A DNA stretch of 25,733 nt from an uncultured Bacillota bacterium (lineage in GTDB: Bacteria > Bacillota_I > Bacilli_A > Erysipelotrichales > Erysipelotrichaceae). The stretch spans positions 1 to 25,733 of the forward strand of contig ONXX01000002.1 of the NCBI GenBank assembly GCA_900321955.1, read 5' to 3'. Both the position numbers and the translations under genes were made by a program. Below, piece after piece: positions 7,315-17,840 of this stretch (position 1 is the stretch's first letter; each line of letters opens with the position of its first letter). The notes beneath the pieces were generated by a model that saw nothing but the letters and a program-made list of their open reading frames with translations, was not told the DNA's origin and made no database searches.

Positions 7315-7886
7315 AGTATCGCTTCATATTCTCCTTCCGAGGTCTTTTGAAATAACGGCAGTTTTTGTAGATAGATCAGATCGTCGCGGTCCGCTGCTTT
7401 GCCTTCCGCCAGGATGCAGGCGTTGCAGACGACCTTGGCACCGGCTTTTTCGGCCAGTGCTTTTAAGGCGTTCAATGATTCTCCTGTGGAGACCACATCA
7501 TCGAGCAGGCAGACTCTCTTATCCTTGAGTTTTGCCATATCGCTTTGATCAAGATAGAGACGCTGGGGATCAAAGGTGGTGATCGAAGAAACCGGCACGG
7601 AGATCGGATCTTTCATATAGCTCTTGATGGATTTGCGGGCGACCGCAAATTCCTTGTGCTTCAATTGTCTGGAGATCTCGTAAGCCAAGGCGATGCCTTT
7701 GGCTTCGGCGGTTAATACAATGTCACAGTCTTTGATGCGGGAGGCCAGCAAAGGTGCTGCGGCGCTGACCAGTTCAGAGTCGGAGATGACGACGAAGGAC
7801 GCATAGGCCAGCTCATCGTCGATCTTTACAAAGGGAAGGATCCGGCGCACGCCGGCAATGACGATCTCATAGTTTTTCATACGCAT
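7311..7886 (-). CDS. Purine phosphoribosyltransferase (adenine PRTase-like)
   Basis: 191-residue PRTase type I protein. The PRPP-binding loop is LLDDVVSTGES at residues 127-137, and TAEAKGIALAYEI (59-71) and VARKS (82-86) match the conserved positions of adenine phosphoribosyltransferase. It should make a purine nucleotide from a free base and PRPP. It is the first gene of a unit with the IMP cyclohydrolase (4-base ATGA overlap) and AICAR transformylase, linking salvage and de novo synthesis. The start at 7886 is chosen because AAAGGTGG lies 8 bases before it. A second ATG at 7880 would sit 8 bases after a TATACT box and could give a leaderless message instead. The terminator of the upstream lipoprotein gene ends about 25 bases before the start, leaving little room for a normal promoter. 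Confidence 0.8.
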   Translation of the reverse strand: MRMKNYEIVIAGVRRILPFVKIDDELAYASFVVISDSELVSAAAPLLASRIKDCDIVLTAEAKGIALAYEISRQLKHKEFAVARKSIKSYMKDPISVPVSSITTFDPQRLYLDQSDMAKLKDKRVCLLDDVVSTGESLNALKALAEKAGAKVVCNACILAEGKAADRDDLIYLQKLPLFQKTSEGEYEAIL

Positions 7887-7911
7887 AAAGTATACCACCT
7901 TTACAAGAGCC

Positions 7912-7939
7912 AAAAGAAAACAGATCATGCGATCTGTTT
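7912..7939 (-). terminator. Intrinsic terminator after the cystatin-like lipoprotein gene
   Basis: Stem AAACAGATC (7918-7926) with GATCTGTTT (7931-7939) and an ATGC loop. On the minus strand it is followed by TTTTCTTTT. It starts 7 bases after the stop codon. Confidence 0.88.
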
Positions 7940-7946
7940 GTCTGTA

Positions 7947-9002
7947 TTATTCGCCGGCTACGTAGTAGGCCAGGTTGAGCGGATCGACGGAAATCAAGGA
8001 TACCTTCTTGGAAGAATCCACGTTCCAGACGACAGCGTAGAGGCCAGCGACCGGCTTGTCGCCCTTGGTCTGACCGTAACATAAGGCCATGTAGTTGGTA
8101 CCGTTAACGACCTGGGTTGCCAGCAGTTTGATCGGCGTATAGGTGACGTCCTTGTCGGAAGCAATGGCCGTATCAAATGAAGTCTGAACTTCCTTTTCGA
8201 TGAACTTGTTGTTCTTATCCGGCGCCATGATCATCCAGCCGCCTAAGAGGGAATCGGAATGTTCAGCCTGTAATTCCAGATCAGGAACCGTGAGCTTGTT
8301 GATGGCTTTGATTTCCTGATAGCCGTTCAGGTCGGAATAGACGATGATGATGTAGTAATCGATCGACGGCTTGGTATCAATGCCCTGTGCTAAAAAGGCA
8401 TAGTTGGTACCGGAGACCATCTGGGTCGCCAGGACGTTGAGCGGGATGTAGGTGACGTTCTTTGATTCGGCAGCGGCTAATTCAAAGAGTTTCTTTTCAT
8501 CGGCACTGACGTTTTCCTTGAAGTTTTCATAGGTCTGCCAGCCGCCCACCAGGGTCTGAGCAGGGGATTCAGGAGTTGTTCCGTTTTCGGCCGGCTTTTC
8601 AGCAACCGGCTGCTCAGCGGAAGTGACATAGACCATGCGGATGACATCATCCTGTTTGAAGGTCAGTTCTTCGATCTTTCCATCGTAGAGCTGATCGTTG
8701 ACATAGACGTCCCAGTGACTCTTGTCATTGGCTTCCGTGTCGTTGATCTTGACGATCTTGCCGTCTTTGGTTTCGATCTTAAGCAGGTTCATAATGCCAA
8801 GGCCTTGGACCGTTTCCAGAAGATTTCCTTCCTTGCTGGCGGAAACGTTGAAGTCTTCGCTGACACCGTTGCCGTAATCGGCGGAAAGGGTAAACGGAAT
8901 GCCGGTTTCTTCCGGTTCTTCTTCCTCAGCCGGTTTTTTATTACATGCACATAAGCTGAAGATCATAAGAGCGATCATCAGGTATTTCAGTAATTTCTTC
9001 AT
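7947..9002 (-). CDS. Lipoprotein with DUF4430 domain and two cystatin-like repeats
   Basis: 351 residues. An N-terminal lipoprotein signal (MKKLLKYLMIALMIFSLCAC) gives a lipidated Cys20, then a short acidic linker. Residues about 55-127 fit DUF4430 (ETVQGLGIMNLL, SHWDVYVNDQ, FKQDDVIRMVYV). A Pro/Glu/Thr-rich linker leads to two tandem repeats of about 100 residues. Repeat 1 starts LVGGW at 151 and has QMVSGTNY at 194-201; repeat 2 starts LLGGW at 252 and has QVVNGTNY at 297-304. A GG near the N-terminus and a QxVxG loop followed by TNY are the hallmarks of cystatins, inhibitors of papain-like cysteine proteases. The protein should sit on the outer face of the membrane. AAGGAGGT before the MKK start fixes the start; an earlier in-frame ATG has no ribosome binding site. 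The inhibitory role is inferred from motifs only. Confidence 0.75.
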   Translation of the reverse strand: MKKLLKYLMIALMIFSLCACNKKPAEEEEPEETGIPFTLSADYGNGVSEDFNVSASKEGNLLETVQGLGIMNLLKIETKDGKIVKINDTEANDKSHWDVYVNDQLYDGKIEELTFKQDDVIRMVYVTSAEQPVAEKPAENGTTPESPAQTLVGGWQTYENFKENVSADEKKLFELAAAESKNVTYIPLNVLATQMVSGTNYAFLAQGIDTKPSIDYYIIIVYSDLNGYQEIKAINKLTVPDLELQAEHSDSLLGGWMIMAPDKNNKFIEKEVQTSFDTAIASDKDVTYTPIKLLATQVVNGTNYMALCYGQTKGDKPVAGLYAVVWNVDSSKKVSLISVDPLNLAYYVAGE

Positions 9003-9035
9003 TTTTTGTATACCTCCTTGGTTCATACAGTTACT

Positions 9036-9041
9036 ATTATA
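9036..9041 (-). promoter_or_regulatory. -10 box for the cystatin-like lipoprotein gene
   Basis: TATAAT on the minus strand, 33 bases upstream of the ATG at 9002. No clear -35 at 17 bases. The divergent gene at 9122 has overlapping candidates GATAAT and TATAGT at 9083-9093. Confidence 0.5.
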
Positions 9042-9121
9042 TAGGTCAAAACGCATCAGATATGCAACACTTGCAAATGTGGGATAATATAGTAGAGGAA
9101 TGTAAGAAACAGGAGGTCGCT

Positions 9122-9817
9122 ATGAAAAAGCCGCTTATCGGAATTGTGAGCAAAATCAGAGAAAATGACGGAAAAGATCTCTGGCACAGACAAGAGGTCG
9201 TCGATGAACTGCGCTACCTGATTGTAAGGCACGGCGGTGTAGCGATCATGCTGATGCCAAGCGAAGAGACGATGGATTTCAACAAGAGCGATCTGGGTGA
9301 TCCGAAGGTCTTAAGCGAAAGCGAGATCGCCGATCTGCACCAGCAGGTGGACCTGTGCGACGGTATCATCCTGCAGGGCGGTGATTATTCCTGTTCCTAC
9401 GAGGTGGAGATTGCCAGGTATGCCATGGAAAAAGATATCCCGCTCATCGGCATCTGTGCCGGTTTCAATAATATCTTGAGAGCTTTGGGTTCCAACATCT
9501 ACGAAGATGAAAGCAAGGCCCACTCCGTCTATGACAGGGATTACCGCCACGACATCAGCGTCGTAAGGAATACCATCCTCTATGAACTGGTGGGCGGTGA
9601 GAAGTTCAAGGTCAACTCCCTTCATACGATGATTGCCGATAAGGAAAGGGTCGAGCCTTATGCAAAGATCGATGCCTATTCCTATGACGGCCTGGTGGAA
9701 TGCTTTGAAGTGCCGGACAAGAAATTTGTCCTGGCCATCAAGTGGCATCCGGAGCTGATGATGGATGAAGTTTACGTCGATAAGCTCTTCTCGCGTTATA
9801 TCGATCTTTGCCGTTAG
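9122..9817 (+). CDS. Class I glutamine amidotransferase-like hydrolase (peptidase C26, PuuD-like)
   Basis: 231-residue cytoplasmic protein of the gamma-glutamyl-gamma-aminobutyrate hydrolase family, which cuts gamma-glutamyl amide bonds. Family landmarks are GIILQGGDY (81-89), the nucleophile elbow PLIGICAGFNN with C112, VNSLHTM (164-170, usually VNSxHHQ), and the catalytic His/Glu in AIKWHPE (H209, E211). A complete Cys-His-Glu triad is therefore present. The start MKKPLIGIVSK is preceded by CAGGAGG; an upstream in-frame ATG at 9062 has no ribosome binding site. The TAG stop is part of the AGGAGG ribosome binding site of the next gene, so it is co-expressed with the PrsW-like protease. The natural substrate is unknown. 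Confidence 0.85.
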   Translation: MKKPLIGIVSKIRENDGKDLWHRQEVVDELRYLIVRHGGVAIMLMPSEETMDFNKSDLGDPKVLSESEIADLHQQVDLCDGIILQGGDYSCSYEVEIARYAMEKDIPLIGICAGFNNILRALGSNIYEDESKAHSVYDRDYRHDISVVRNTILYELVGGEKFKVNSLHTMIADKERVEPYAKIDAYSYDGLVECFEVPDKKFVLAIKWHPELMMDEVYVDKLFSRYIDLCR

Positions 9818-9829
9818 GAGGTTATATCT

Positions 9830-10558
9830 ATGTTTTATTTTTTACCGTTTCCGATCCTCTTTTTTAATCCGATTCTGGTCATTGCGGCCGTGGTACCGGC
9901 CATCTATCTGCTGGTAAGAGTCTATCAGCTGGATCGTCTGGAAAAAGAAAATAAGAGGATGCTGCTGAATATGGTCAAGGCCGGTGTCTTCTCTTCCCTG
10001 ATTGCCTGGGTTCTGGAGAAGGTTTTGACCAATGTGATCGCTTCCCAGATGTCAGGCAACACAGTTGCCTATCGCATCGTCTTATTCTTCATTATCGTCG
10101 GACTTTCCGAAGAGGGTGCCAAGTATTTTGAGTTAAGAAGAAATTCCTGGCGCTCACCGGAATTCAACTGCGTCTATGACGGTGTCCTGTATGCGGTCTT
10201 TGTCTCCCTGGGTTTTGCATTGTGGGAGAATATCAGCTATGTATTGAACTATGGTATGGCAACGGCTGTGGTCAGAGCCTTTACGGCCATTCCGGGACAT
10301 GCCTGCTTCGGTGTCTATATGGGCATTTTCTATTCGGCAGCCAAGGTGTATACGGTGGCCGGTGATGAGACAAGGGCGAGGATGTTCCACATCGCTGCTG
10401 TTGTGGTACCGATGCTGATCCATGGTGCTTACGACTATATTGCGACGCTGCAAACACAGGGAGCGAACTATCTCTTCTTTGCGTTTATCGCTGTCTTGTT
10501 TATCGTCAGTCTGCGGATCATCCGCAGCGTTTCCAGAAACGACGCGTACATTTTCTAA
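9830..10558 (+). CDS. prsW: PrsW-family intramembrane metalloprotease
   Basis: 242-residue polytopic membrane protein. Family motifs in order: GLSEEGAKYF (E94, E95, K98), the FxxxEN-like motif FALWENI (E133, N134), IPGHACFG with H157, and PMLIHGAYDY with H198 and D202. In Bacillus subtilis PrsW cleaves the anti-sigma factor RsiW; in other bacteria the substrate is often unknown, and none is adjacent here. Eight hydrophobic segments are roughly visible. AGGAGG overlaps the stop of the C26 hydrolase gene 12 bases upstream, so the two genes are translationally linked. A terminator follows at once. No sigma/anti-sigma pair of the SigW/RsiW kind is in the window. Confidence 0.88.
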   Translation: MFYFLPFPILFFNPILVIAAVVPAIYLLVRVYQLDRLEKENKRMLLNMVKAGVFSSLIAWVLEKVLTNVIASQMSGNTVAYRIVLFFIIVGLSEEGAKYFELRRNSWRSPEFNCVYDGVLYAVFVSLGFALWENISYVLNYGMATAVVRAFTAIPGHACFGVYMGIFYSAAKVYTVAGDETRARMFHIAAVVVPMLIHGAYDYIATLQTQGANYLFFAFIAVLFIVSLRIIRSVSRNDAYIF

Positions 10559-10584
10559 ATTAAAAAATAATACAAAGCCATAAG

Positions 10585-10614
10585 AAAACGGTGATTTGAT
10601 TTCACCGTTTTTGT
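10585..10614. terminator. Bidirectional terminator between convergent prsW and hybrid kinase genes
   Basis: A 10-bp stem AAAACGGTGA (10585-10594) with TCACCGTTTT (10602-10611) around TTTGATT. T runs follow on the plus strand, and TTTTC follows on the minus strand. Confidence 0.9.
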
Positions 10615-13821
<3,207 letters not shown>

Positions 13822-13865
13822 ATTGTGTGCCTCCGAAAATGGGTGGTTTACATATTCTTGATACT

Positions 13866-13871
13866 ATTATA
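13866..13871 (-). promoter_or_regulatory. -10 box for the hybrid kinase gene
   Basis: TATAAT on the minus strand, 44 bases upstream of the ATG at 13821. Upstream DNA is T-rich (TTTTTTGAAAAG) but has no clear -35 at the right spacing. Confidence 0.5.
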
Positions 13872-13945
13872 GAGCAAAACTTTTCAAAAAACGGAAAAGC
13901 GGAAGCAGCTGTCAAGCTGGCTGTCTGTTCAAAGAAAAAGACCTG

Positions 13946-13951
13946 TATAAT
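13946..13951 (+). promoter_or_regulatory. -10 box for the DUF4298-rlmD operon
   Basis: TATAAT with a preceding TG one base earlier (CTGTATAAT), 25 bases before the ATG at 13977. The ribosome binding site AAGGATGG follows at 13962-13969. Confidence 0.5.
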
Positions 13952-13976
13952 GAACTTGAAAGAAGGATGGAAGAAT

Positions 13977-14276
13977 ATGAAAGCCAATCTGAAACGCATT
14001 GAGAAAATGGAAGCTTATCTGGATGAATGTACGCGTTTGAATGCGGAGCTGTCCTTGCAGCTGGAGAAGCTGGAAGAGGCGAAGAAAGGACTCAGCGAAC
14101 TGTTTTCCTACTACGGTTCCAAGAAATGGTATGCCGATCGGGAAGGCGAATTGCCACAGGGTTTCAAGGCCGGTGTCTTATCGGAGGACCTGATCTACGA
14201 TGAGATCATCAAGCTGCGCGAGAATGCCTTTGAAATGCTGGAGAGCGCAACCGATATATTAAAGAACCGCATATGA
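13977..14276 (+). CDS. DUF4298 family protein
   Basis: 99-residue soluble protein of unknown function. The N-terminal half (1-50) is a long amphipathic helix, probably coiled coil, rich in Lys and Glu. The conserved second half contains KKWYADREGELPQG and GVLSEDLIYDEI, the pattern of DUF4298. Length matches the family. The ATG has AAGGATGG 7 bases upstream; the open frame runs further upstream but without a ribosome binding site and across the promoter. Its TGA overlaps the ATG of the rRNA methyltransferase gene (ATGA), so the two are expected to be made together, though no functional link is known to me. Confidence 0.8.
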   Translation: MKANLKRIEKMEAYLDECTRLNAELSLQLEKLEEAKKGLSELFSYYGSKKWYADREGELPQGFKAGVLSEDLIYDEIIKLRENAFEMLESATDILKNRI

Positions 14277-15577
14277 AATTAGAGATCGTCAAAGCGGGTA
14301 TCAATGGCGAGGGGATCGCCTTCTTTAAGAGAAAACCGGTCTTCATCGAAGGCTGTTTTCCTGATGAGGTCGTCGACGCCGATCTGATCGATGAGGGAAG
14401 ACATTATAAGGGAAGACTAAAGGCCATCTTGAAGAAGAGCCCGGATCGCATACGGCCGGTCTGTTCCTATGCCGATAAGTGCGGTGCCTGCGCTTTGATG
14501 GGATTAAAATACGACGGGCAGCTGGCCATCAAGATGCAGCTGTTGGAAAATGCTTTGTACAAGTACGCGGAATACGAGGGTAAGATCGAAGGCATCGTTA
14601 AAAGCGATGATGTTTACGGATACCGCAACAAGTGCAACCTGCCAATCATCAGCTATAACGGCAAGCTGGTCAACGCCTTGTACAAGCAGGGTTCCAATCA
14701 TCCCTGTCTGATCACTACCTGTTTTATCCATGAGGAAAGCGTGGAAGAGATACGACGGAAGATCCTGGATGTCCTCAACCGCTATAAACTTCAGGCTTAT
14801 GACCGTCGTGAGAAAAAAGGCATGCGCCAGCTCATCGTCCGTGCCTTTGACAAGGGTGCCCAGGCGGTACTGGTCACCGGCAATGATACGCTGAAGGAAA
14901 ATGTGATCGCCGACCTGAAGAAGATCAAAGGACTCAAGTCTTTGTTTCAGGGTATCAATACGGTCCGCGATCCGATTCGGATGATGCCGGAGAAACTGCG
15001 GCCTTTGTTTGGTAAGGAAAAGATCGAAGTGAAAAGTCTTAACTACGAACTGGAATTAAGTCCGCAGGCTTTCTTCCAGCTCAACCATAAACAGGCCGAA
15101 CAGATCTATAAAGATGCCGCAGCTCTGATCGAAGAAAAACAGAAACTGATCATTGAAGGCTATTGCGGCATCGGTACGATCTCACTGGCGATGCACGACA
15201 AAGCGGAGAAGATCATCGGCATCGAGATCATCGAAAAGGCGATCAAAGATGCCAAAGACAACGCCAAGAAAAACAAAGTTGAAAATGTGGAGTACCGTTG
15301 TGGCGATGCTGCGAAGGAAATCCGCAAGATCGTTGAAAAAGAGAAAGCCGATGTCATCGTCGTCGATCCGCCAAGGACCGGGCTGGATGATGAACTGTTG
15401 AAGACATTGCTGAAGTCGAAGGCGAAGCAGATCATCTACATCTCCTGCAATCCTTCGACCTTGGGCAAGGATCTCTATATCCTGAAAAAGGAATATGAGA
15501 TTCATTTAGTTCGAGGCTATGACATGTTTCCCAATACGCCACTGGTGGAGACATTGGTGGAACTGGTCCGACGTTAA
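14273..15577 (+). CDS. rlmD: 23S rRNA (uracil-5-)-methyltransferase, RlmD/RlmCD family
   Basis: 434-residue SAM-dependent RNA methyltransferase that makes 5-methyluridine in 23S rRNA. A TRAM-like RNA-binding part (about 1-55) is followed by an iron-sulfur cysteine cluster: C64, C70 and C73 (CSYADKCGAC), with C145 or C150 as the fourth ligand. The catalytic domain has LSPQAFFQLN (262-271), the SAM-binding GYCGIGTISLA (296-306), VVDPPRTGLD (363-372) and the catalytic C392 in YISCNPSTLGKDL. All key residues are intact. It overlaps the DUF4298 gene by 4 bases. Bacillus has a dual-site RlmCD enzyme of this family, so which uridine is methylated (position 747 or 1939, E. coli numbering) cannot be told from the sequence. 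Confidence 0.92.
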   Translation: MKLEIVKAGINGEGIAFFKRKPVFIEGCFPDEVVDADLIDEGRHYKGRLKAILKKSPDRIRPVCSYADKCGACALMGLKYDGQLAIKMQLLENALYKYAEYEGKIEGIVKSDDVYGYRNKCNLPIISYNGKLVNALYKQGSNHPCLITTCFIHEESVEEIRRKILDVLNRYKLQAYDRREKKGMRQLIVRAFDKGAQAVLVTGNDTLKENVIADLKKIKGLKSLFQGINTVRDPIRMMPEKLRPLFGKEKIEVKSLNYELELSPQAFFQLNHKQAEQIYKDAAALIEEKQKLIIEGYCGIGTISLAMHDKAEKIIGIEIIEKAIKDAKDNAKKNKVENVEYRCGDAAKEIRKIVEKEKADVIVVDPPRTGLDDELLKTLLKSKAKQIIYISCNPSTLGKDLYILKKEYEIHLVRGYDMFPNTPLVETLVELVRR

Positions 15578-15589
15578 AGAAGAACTTGT

Positions 15590-16123
15590 ATGATGAAACT
15601 GATTGAACCAAGAGAAGAGTACAGTACGAAAATCAAAGCCTATCGGGAAGAGTATCTCGCTTTTGGCGGTTCGATGGATGGAACGGGTAACCTGCGCAAA
15701 ATGGCGGATCCCAAAGAGTGGATCCAATATTGCCGTTTATGTAAGAATCCTGCCACAGTCCCTCAGGGACTGGTCCCGGCAACCCAGTACCTCTATGTCC
15801 GGGAAGAGGATGACAAGATCGTCGGCATGATCCAGATCCGTCATTATCTTAATGAGTATCTTGGAAAATTCGGCGGTCATATCGGCTACTCCGTTTTGCC
15901 GAGTGAACGGCGCAAGGGTTATGCATCAAAGATGCTGAAAGAAGTTTTGCCTGTCTGTAAGAAACTTGGCATTGAAAAGGTACTGATCACCTGCATCGAT
16001 TCCAATGAGGCAAGTCGCAAAACGATCAAAGCCAATGGCGGTGTCTATGAGTCGACTGTCTACGAGCCAGACGAAAAGGTTTATCTGGAACGTTATTGGA
16101 TTGATCCGGCAGAAAAACAGTAA
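15590..16123 (+). CDS. GNAT family N-acetyltransferase
   Basis: 177-residue protein with the acetyl-CoA binding motif A, GYSVLPSERRKGYASKML (residues about 99-116), following a strand rich in IVGMIQIRHYLN and GGHIGY. ITCIDSNEASRKTIKANGG forms the typical C-terminal motif B region. The layout matches the predicted acetyltransferases of COG3981. The substrate is unknown. It starts 12 bases after the rlmD stop with only a weak AAAGAAGAA ribosome binding site; ATG codons at 15590 and 15593 are both possible starts. No terminator separates it from rlmD, so it probably belongs to the same transcript. Confidence 0.85.
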   Translation: MMKLIEPREEYSTKIKAYREEYLAFGGSMDGTGNLRKMADPKEWIQYCRLCKNPATVPQGLVPATQYLYVREEDDKIVGMIQIRHYLNEYLGKFGGHIGYSVLPSERRKGYASKMLKEVLPVCKKLGIEKVLITCIDSNEASRKTIKANGGVYESTVYEPDEKVYLERYWIDPAEKQ

Positions 16124-16168
16124 ACATTGTCAAAGAGATACAAATCAGTTTTACGGGTTTTAGTCTGG

Positions 16169-16174
16169 TATAAA
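16169..16174 (+). promoter_or_regulatory. Candidate -10 box
   Basis: TATAAA lies 17 bases before the ATG at 16192 and just ahead of the AAAGGGGGAAG ribosome binding site. A -35 hexamer is not clear. Confidence 0.3.
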
Positions 16175-16191
16175 CAAAGGGGGAAGAAAAG

Positions 16192-16680
16192 ATGATCCTG
16201 TTTATGGAGGGAATTCTGATCAGTTTTATCCTGCTGATCACCTGTGTCATCGGCATCAGCCAAAGAGGACCGGTGGGCATGGTGTATTTCTATGAAAAGG
16301 AAGTACAGGAGCGCTGCATTGAGCTGGGACTGACCGACAGGGAAACCATCAAAAGAGATATGCGGATCGTCGGTGCGCTGATCAATCTTTCGATCTTTGC
16401 GGGGATCCCGCTTCTGGTCTATGCAGTCAATGGGACCAGAGGTTTTCTGAGTGCGTTTAAAGAAATGTGCATCATTGAGCTGATTGCCGGACTCTTTGAC
16501 CGTCTGTTCATTGACTGGTATTGGGTGGAACATTCCAATGCCTGGCGCATTGAAGGAACAGAGGATCTGAAGCCTTATATTCCAAAAAAGACCCTCATCG
16601 TCAAGTGGGCGGCTACTCTGATCGTTTTTCCTTTGGTGATGGCGTTGATTGCCTTTGTCATGGACCGCGTTCTTCGTTGA
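16192..16680 (+). CDS. Four-helix membrane protein of unknown function
   Basis: 162 residues with four hydrophobic segments at about 7-23, 58-79, 90-107 and 136-157. A charged cytoplasmic-looking loop lies between the first two (FYEKEVQERCIELGLTDRE), and the aromatic stretch DWYWVEHSNAWRIEGTEDL precedes the last. I do not recognise the family. The ribosome binding site AAAGGGGGAAG lies 5 bases before the ATG. Its stop is two bases from the start of the GrpB-HD gene, which has no ribosome binding site of its own, so that gene likely depends on translation of this one. Confidence 0.75.
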   Translation: MILFMEGILISFILLITCVIGISQRGPVGMVYFYEKEVQERCIELGLTDRETIKRDMRIVGALINLSIFAGIPLLVYAVNGTRGFLSAFKEMCIIELIAGLFDRLFIDWYWVEHSNAWRIEGTEDLKPYIPKKTLIVKWAATLIVFPLVMALIAFVMDRVLR

Positions 16681-16682
16681 TC

Positions 16683-17792
16683 ATGTTGGGTTTAAAACGA
16701 GGGACCGTCGTCTTATGTGAACACGATGAAAAGTGGGATCAAAAAGCGAAGGAAATCATTGCAATCTTAAAAGAAGTTTTGGATAAAGAGGCCGTTGAAA
16801 TCGAACACATCGGTTCCACCGCGATCGCTTCGATCAAGGCCAAGCCGATCATCGATCTGCTGGTCGGGGTGAAAGACATCGATGCGCTGTTATTGAAGCG
16901 ATATGAATTAGAAGAAAAAGGAATTTATTATCATGGCGAAGACCATGGCGGTGTCTTGTTTGTGATGGGGGATACGGCAAAGGATACACGTTCCTGTCAC
17001 ATCCACGTGGTGCCTTATGATTCAAGGAAGTGGAAGGATGATCTGGCCTTTCGCGATTATCTGAGAAACCATGAAGACGCTGCAAGGGCATATGAAAAAG
17101 TCAAAGAAGAACTGGCGTTGAAATATCCGGATGATCGAAGTTCCTACACAAAGGGAAAGGAAGAGATCATCCATCAATTGCTGGCGCAGGCAAGGGGAGA
17201 AAAAATGAAAGAACGTTTGAAGAAACAGCTGGATTTTGCCTTGGAGATCGATAAGGAGAAAAATATCTTCCGTCAGACTCATTTGTCGGGGCATGGCAGA
17301 AATGAGAACGATGCCGAACACGCCTGGCACATGGCCATCATGGCTTATCTGTTAAGAGAGTATGCCAATGAGGAAGTGGATATCGGGAAAGTCATGCTGA
17401 TGTGTCTGATCCATGACATCGTGGAGATCGATGCCGGGGATACCTATGCCTATGATGCGGAAGGTCTCAAGACGCAAAAGGAAAGGGAAGACAAGGCCAA
17501 GGAGAGGATCTTCTCCCTGCTGCCGGAAGATCAGAAGAAAGAGCTGATCGCTTTGTTTGATGAGTTTGAAGCTTATGAGACGATGGAGGCCAAGTATGCT
17601 CATGCGATGGACAACCTTCAGCCTTTGATCTTAAATAACTCCAATGAGGGCGGTGACTGGAAGGAACACGGTGTCACAGCTTCGGTGATACGGGTGCGGC
17701 AGGACAAGACGGCCTTGGGCTCGAAGATCCTGCATGAAGCGACCGAAGAAATACTCAGGGAGAACATCAAAAAAGGCAATCTGCCGGAGTGA
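16683..17792 (+). CDS. GrpB domain fused to HD phosphohydrolase domain
   Basis: 369-residue fusion. Residues 1-172 are a GrpB (UPF0157) domain of the nucleotidyltransferase-like fold: HIGSTAIASIKAKPIIDLLVGV at 42-63, CHIHVVPYDSRKW at 105-117, FRDYLRNH at 123-130 and SSYTKGKEEII at 153-163. Residues 175-369 are a complete HD-domain hydrolase of the YfbR/COG1896 type: NENDAEHAWHM with H213, LIHDIVEIDAGDT with H244/D245, and a distal Asp at D310. HD enzymes of this type dephosphorylate nucleotides. GrpB function is not settled. Each half has the full length of its stand-alone family. The ATG at 16683 lacks a ribosome binding site and follows the previous stop by two bases. At the junction an AGGGGAG and ATG at 17205 could start the HD half alone. 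Confidence 0.88.
   Translation: MLGLKRGTVVLCEHDEKWDQKAKEIIAILKEVLDKEAVEIEHIGSTAIASIKAKPIIDLLVGVKDIDALLLKRYELEEKGIYYHGEDHGGVLFVMGDTAKDTRSCHIHVVPYDSRKWKDDLAFRDYLRNHEDAARAYEKVKEELALKYPDDRSSYTKGKEEIIHQLLAQARGEKMKERLKKQLDFALEIDKEKNIFRQTHLSGHGRNENDAEHAWHMAIMAYLLREYANEEVDIGKVMLMCLIHDIVEIDAGDTYAYDAEGLKTQKEREDKAKERIFSLLPEDQKKELIALFDEFEAYETMEAKYAHAMDNLQPLILNNSNEGGDWKEHGVTASVIRVRQDKTALGSKILHEATEEILRENIKKGNLPE
17192..17207 (+). promoter_or_regulatory. Internal ribosome binding site and start at the GrpB-HD junction
   Basis: AAGGGGAG at 17192-17199 is followed by five A residues and an in-frame ATG at 17205-17207 (Met175). This is a better start signal than the one at the head of the gene and falls exactly between the two domains. 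Confidence 0.6.
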
Positions 17793-17799
17793 TTGCCTT
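17769..17799 (-). terminator. Minus-strand terminator inside the 3' end of the GrpB-HD gene
   Basis: Stem AAGGCAAT (17773-17780) with ATTGCCTT (17792-17799). On the minus strand it is followed by six T residues (plus-strand A run 17769-17774). It lies downstream of the membrane-protein gene that ends at 17839. Confidence 0.65.
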
Positions 17800-17816
17800 A
17801 ATGGATATTGTATAAG

Positions 17817-17840
17817 ACGGGCTTTGCCCGTTTTCTTTTT
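17817..17840 (+). terminator. Intrinsic terminator after the GrpB-HD gene
   Basis: Stem ACGGGC (17817-17822) with GCCCGT (17826-17831), a TTT loop and the tract TTTTCTTTTT. Confidence 0.85.
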
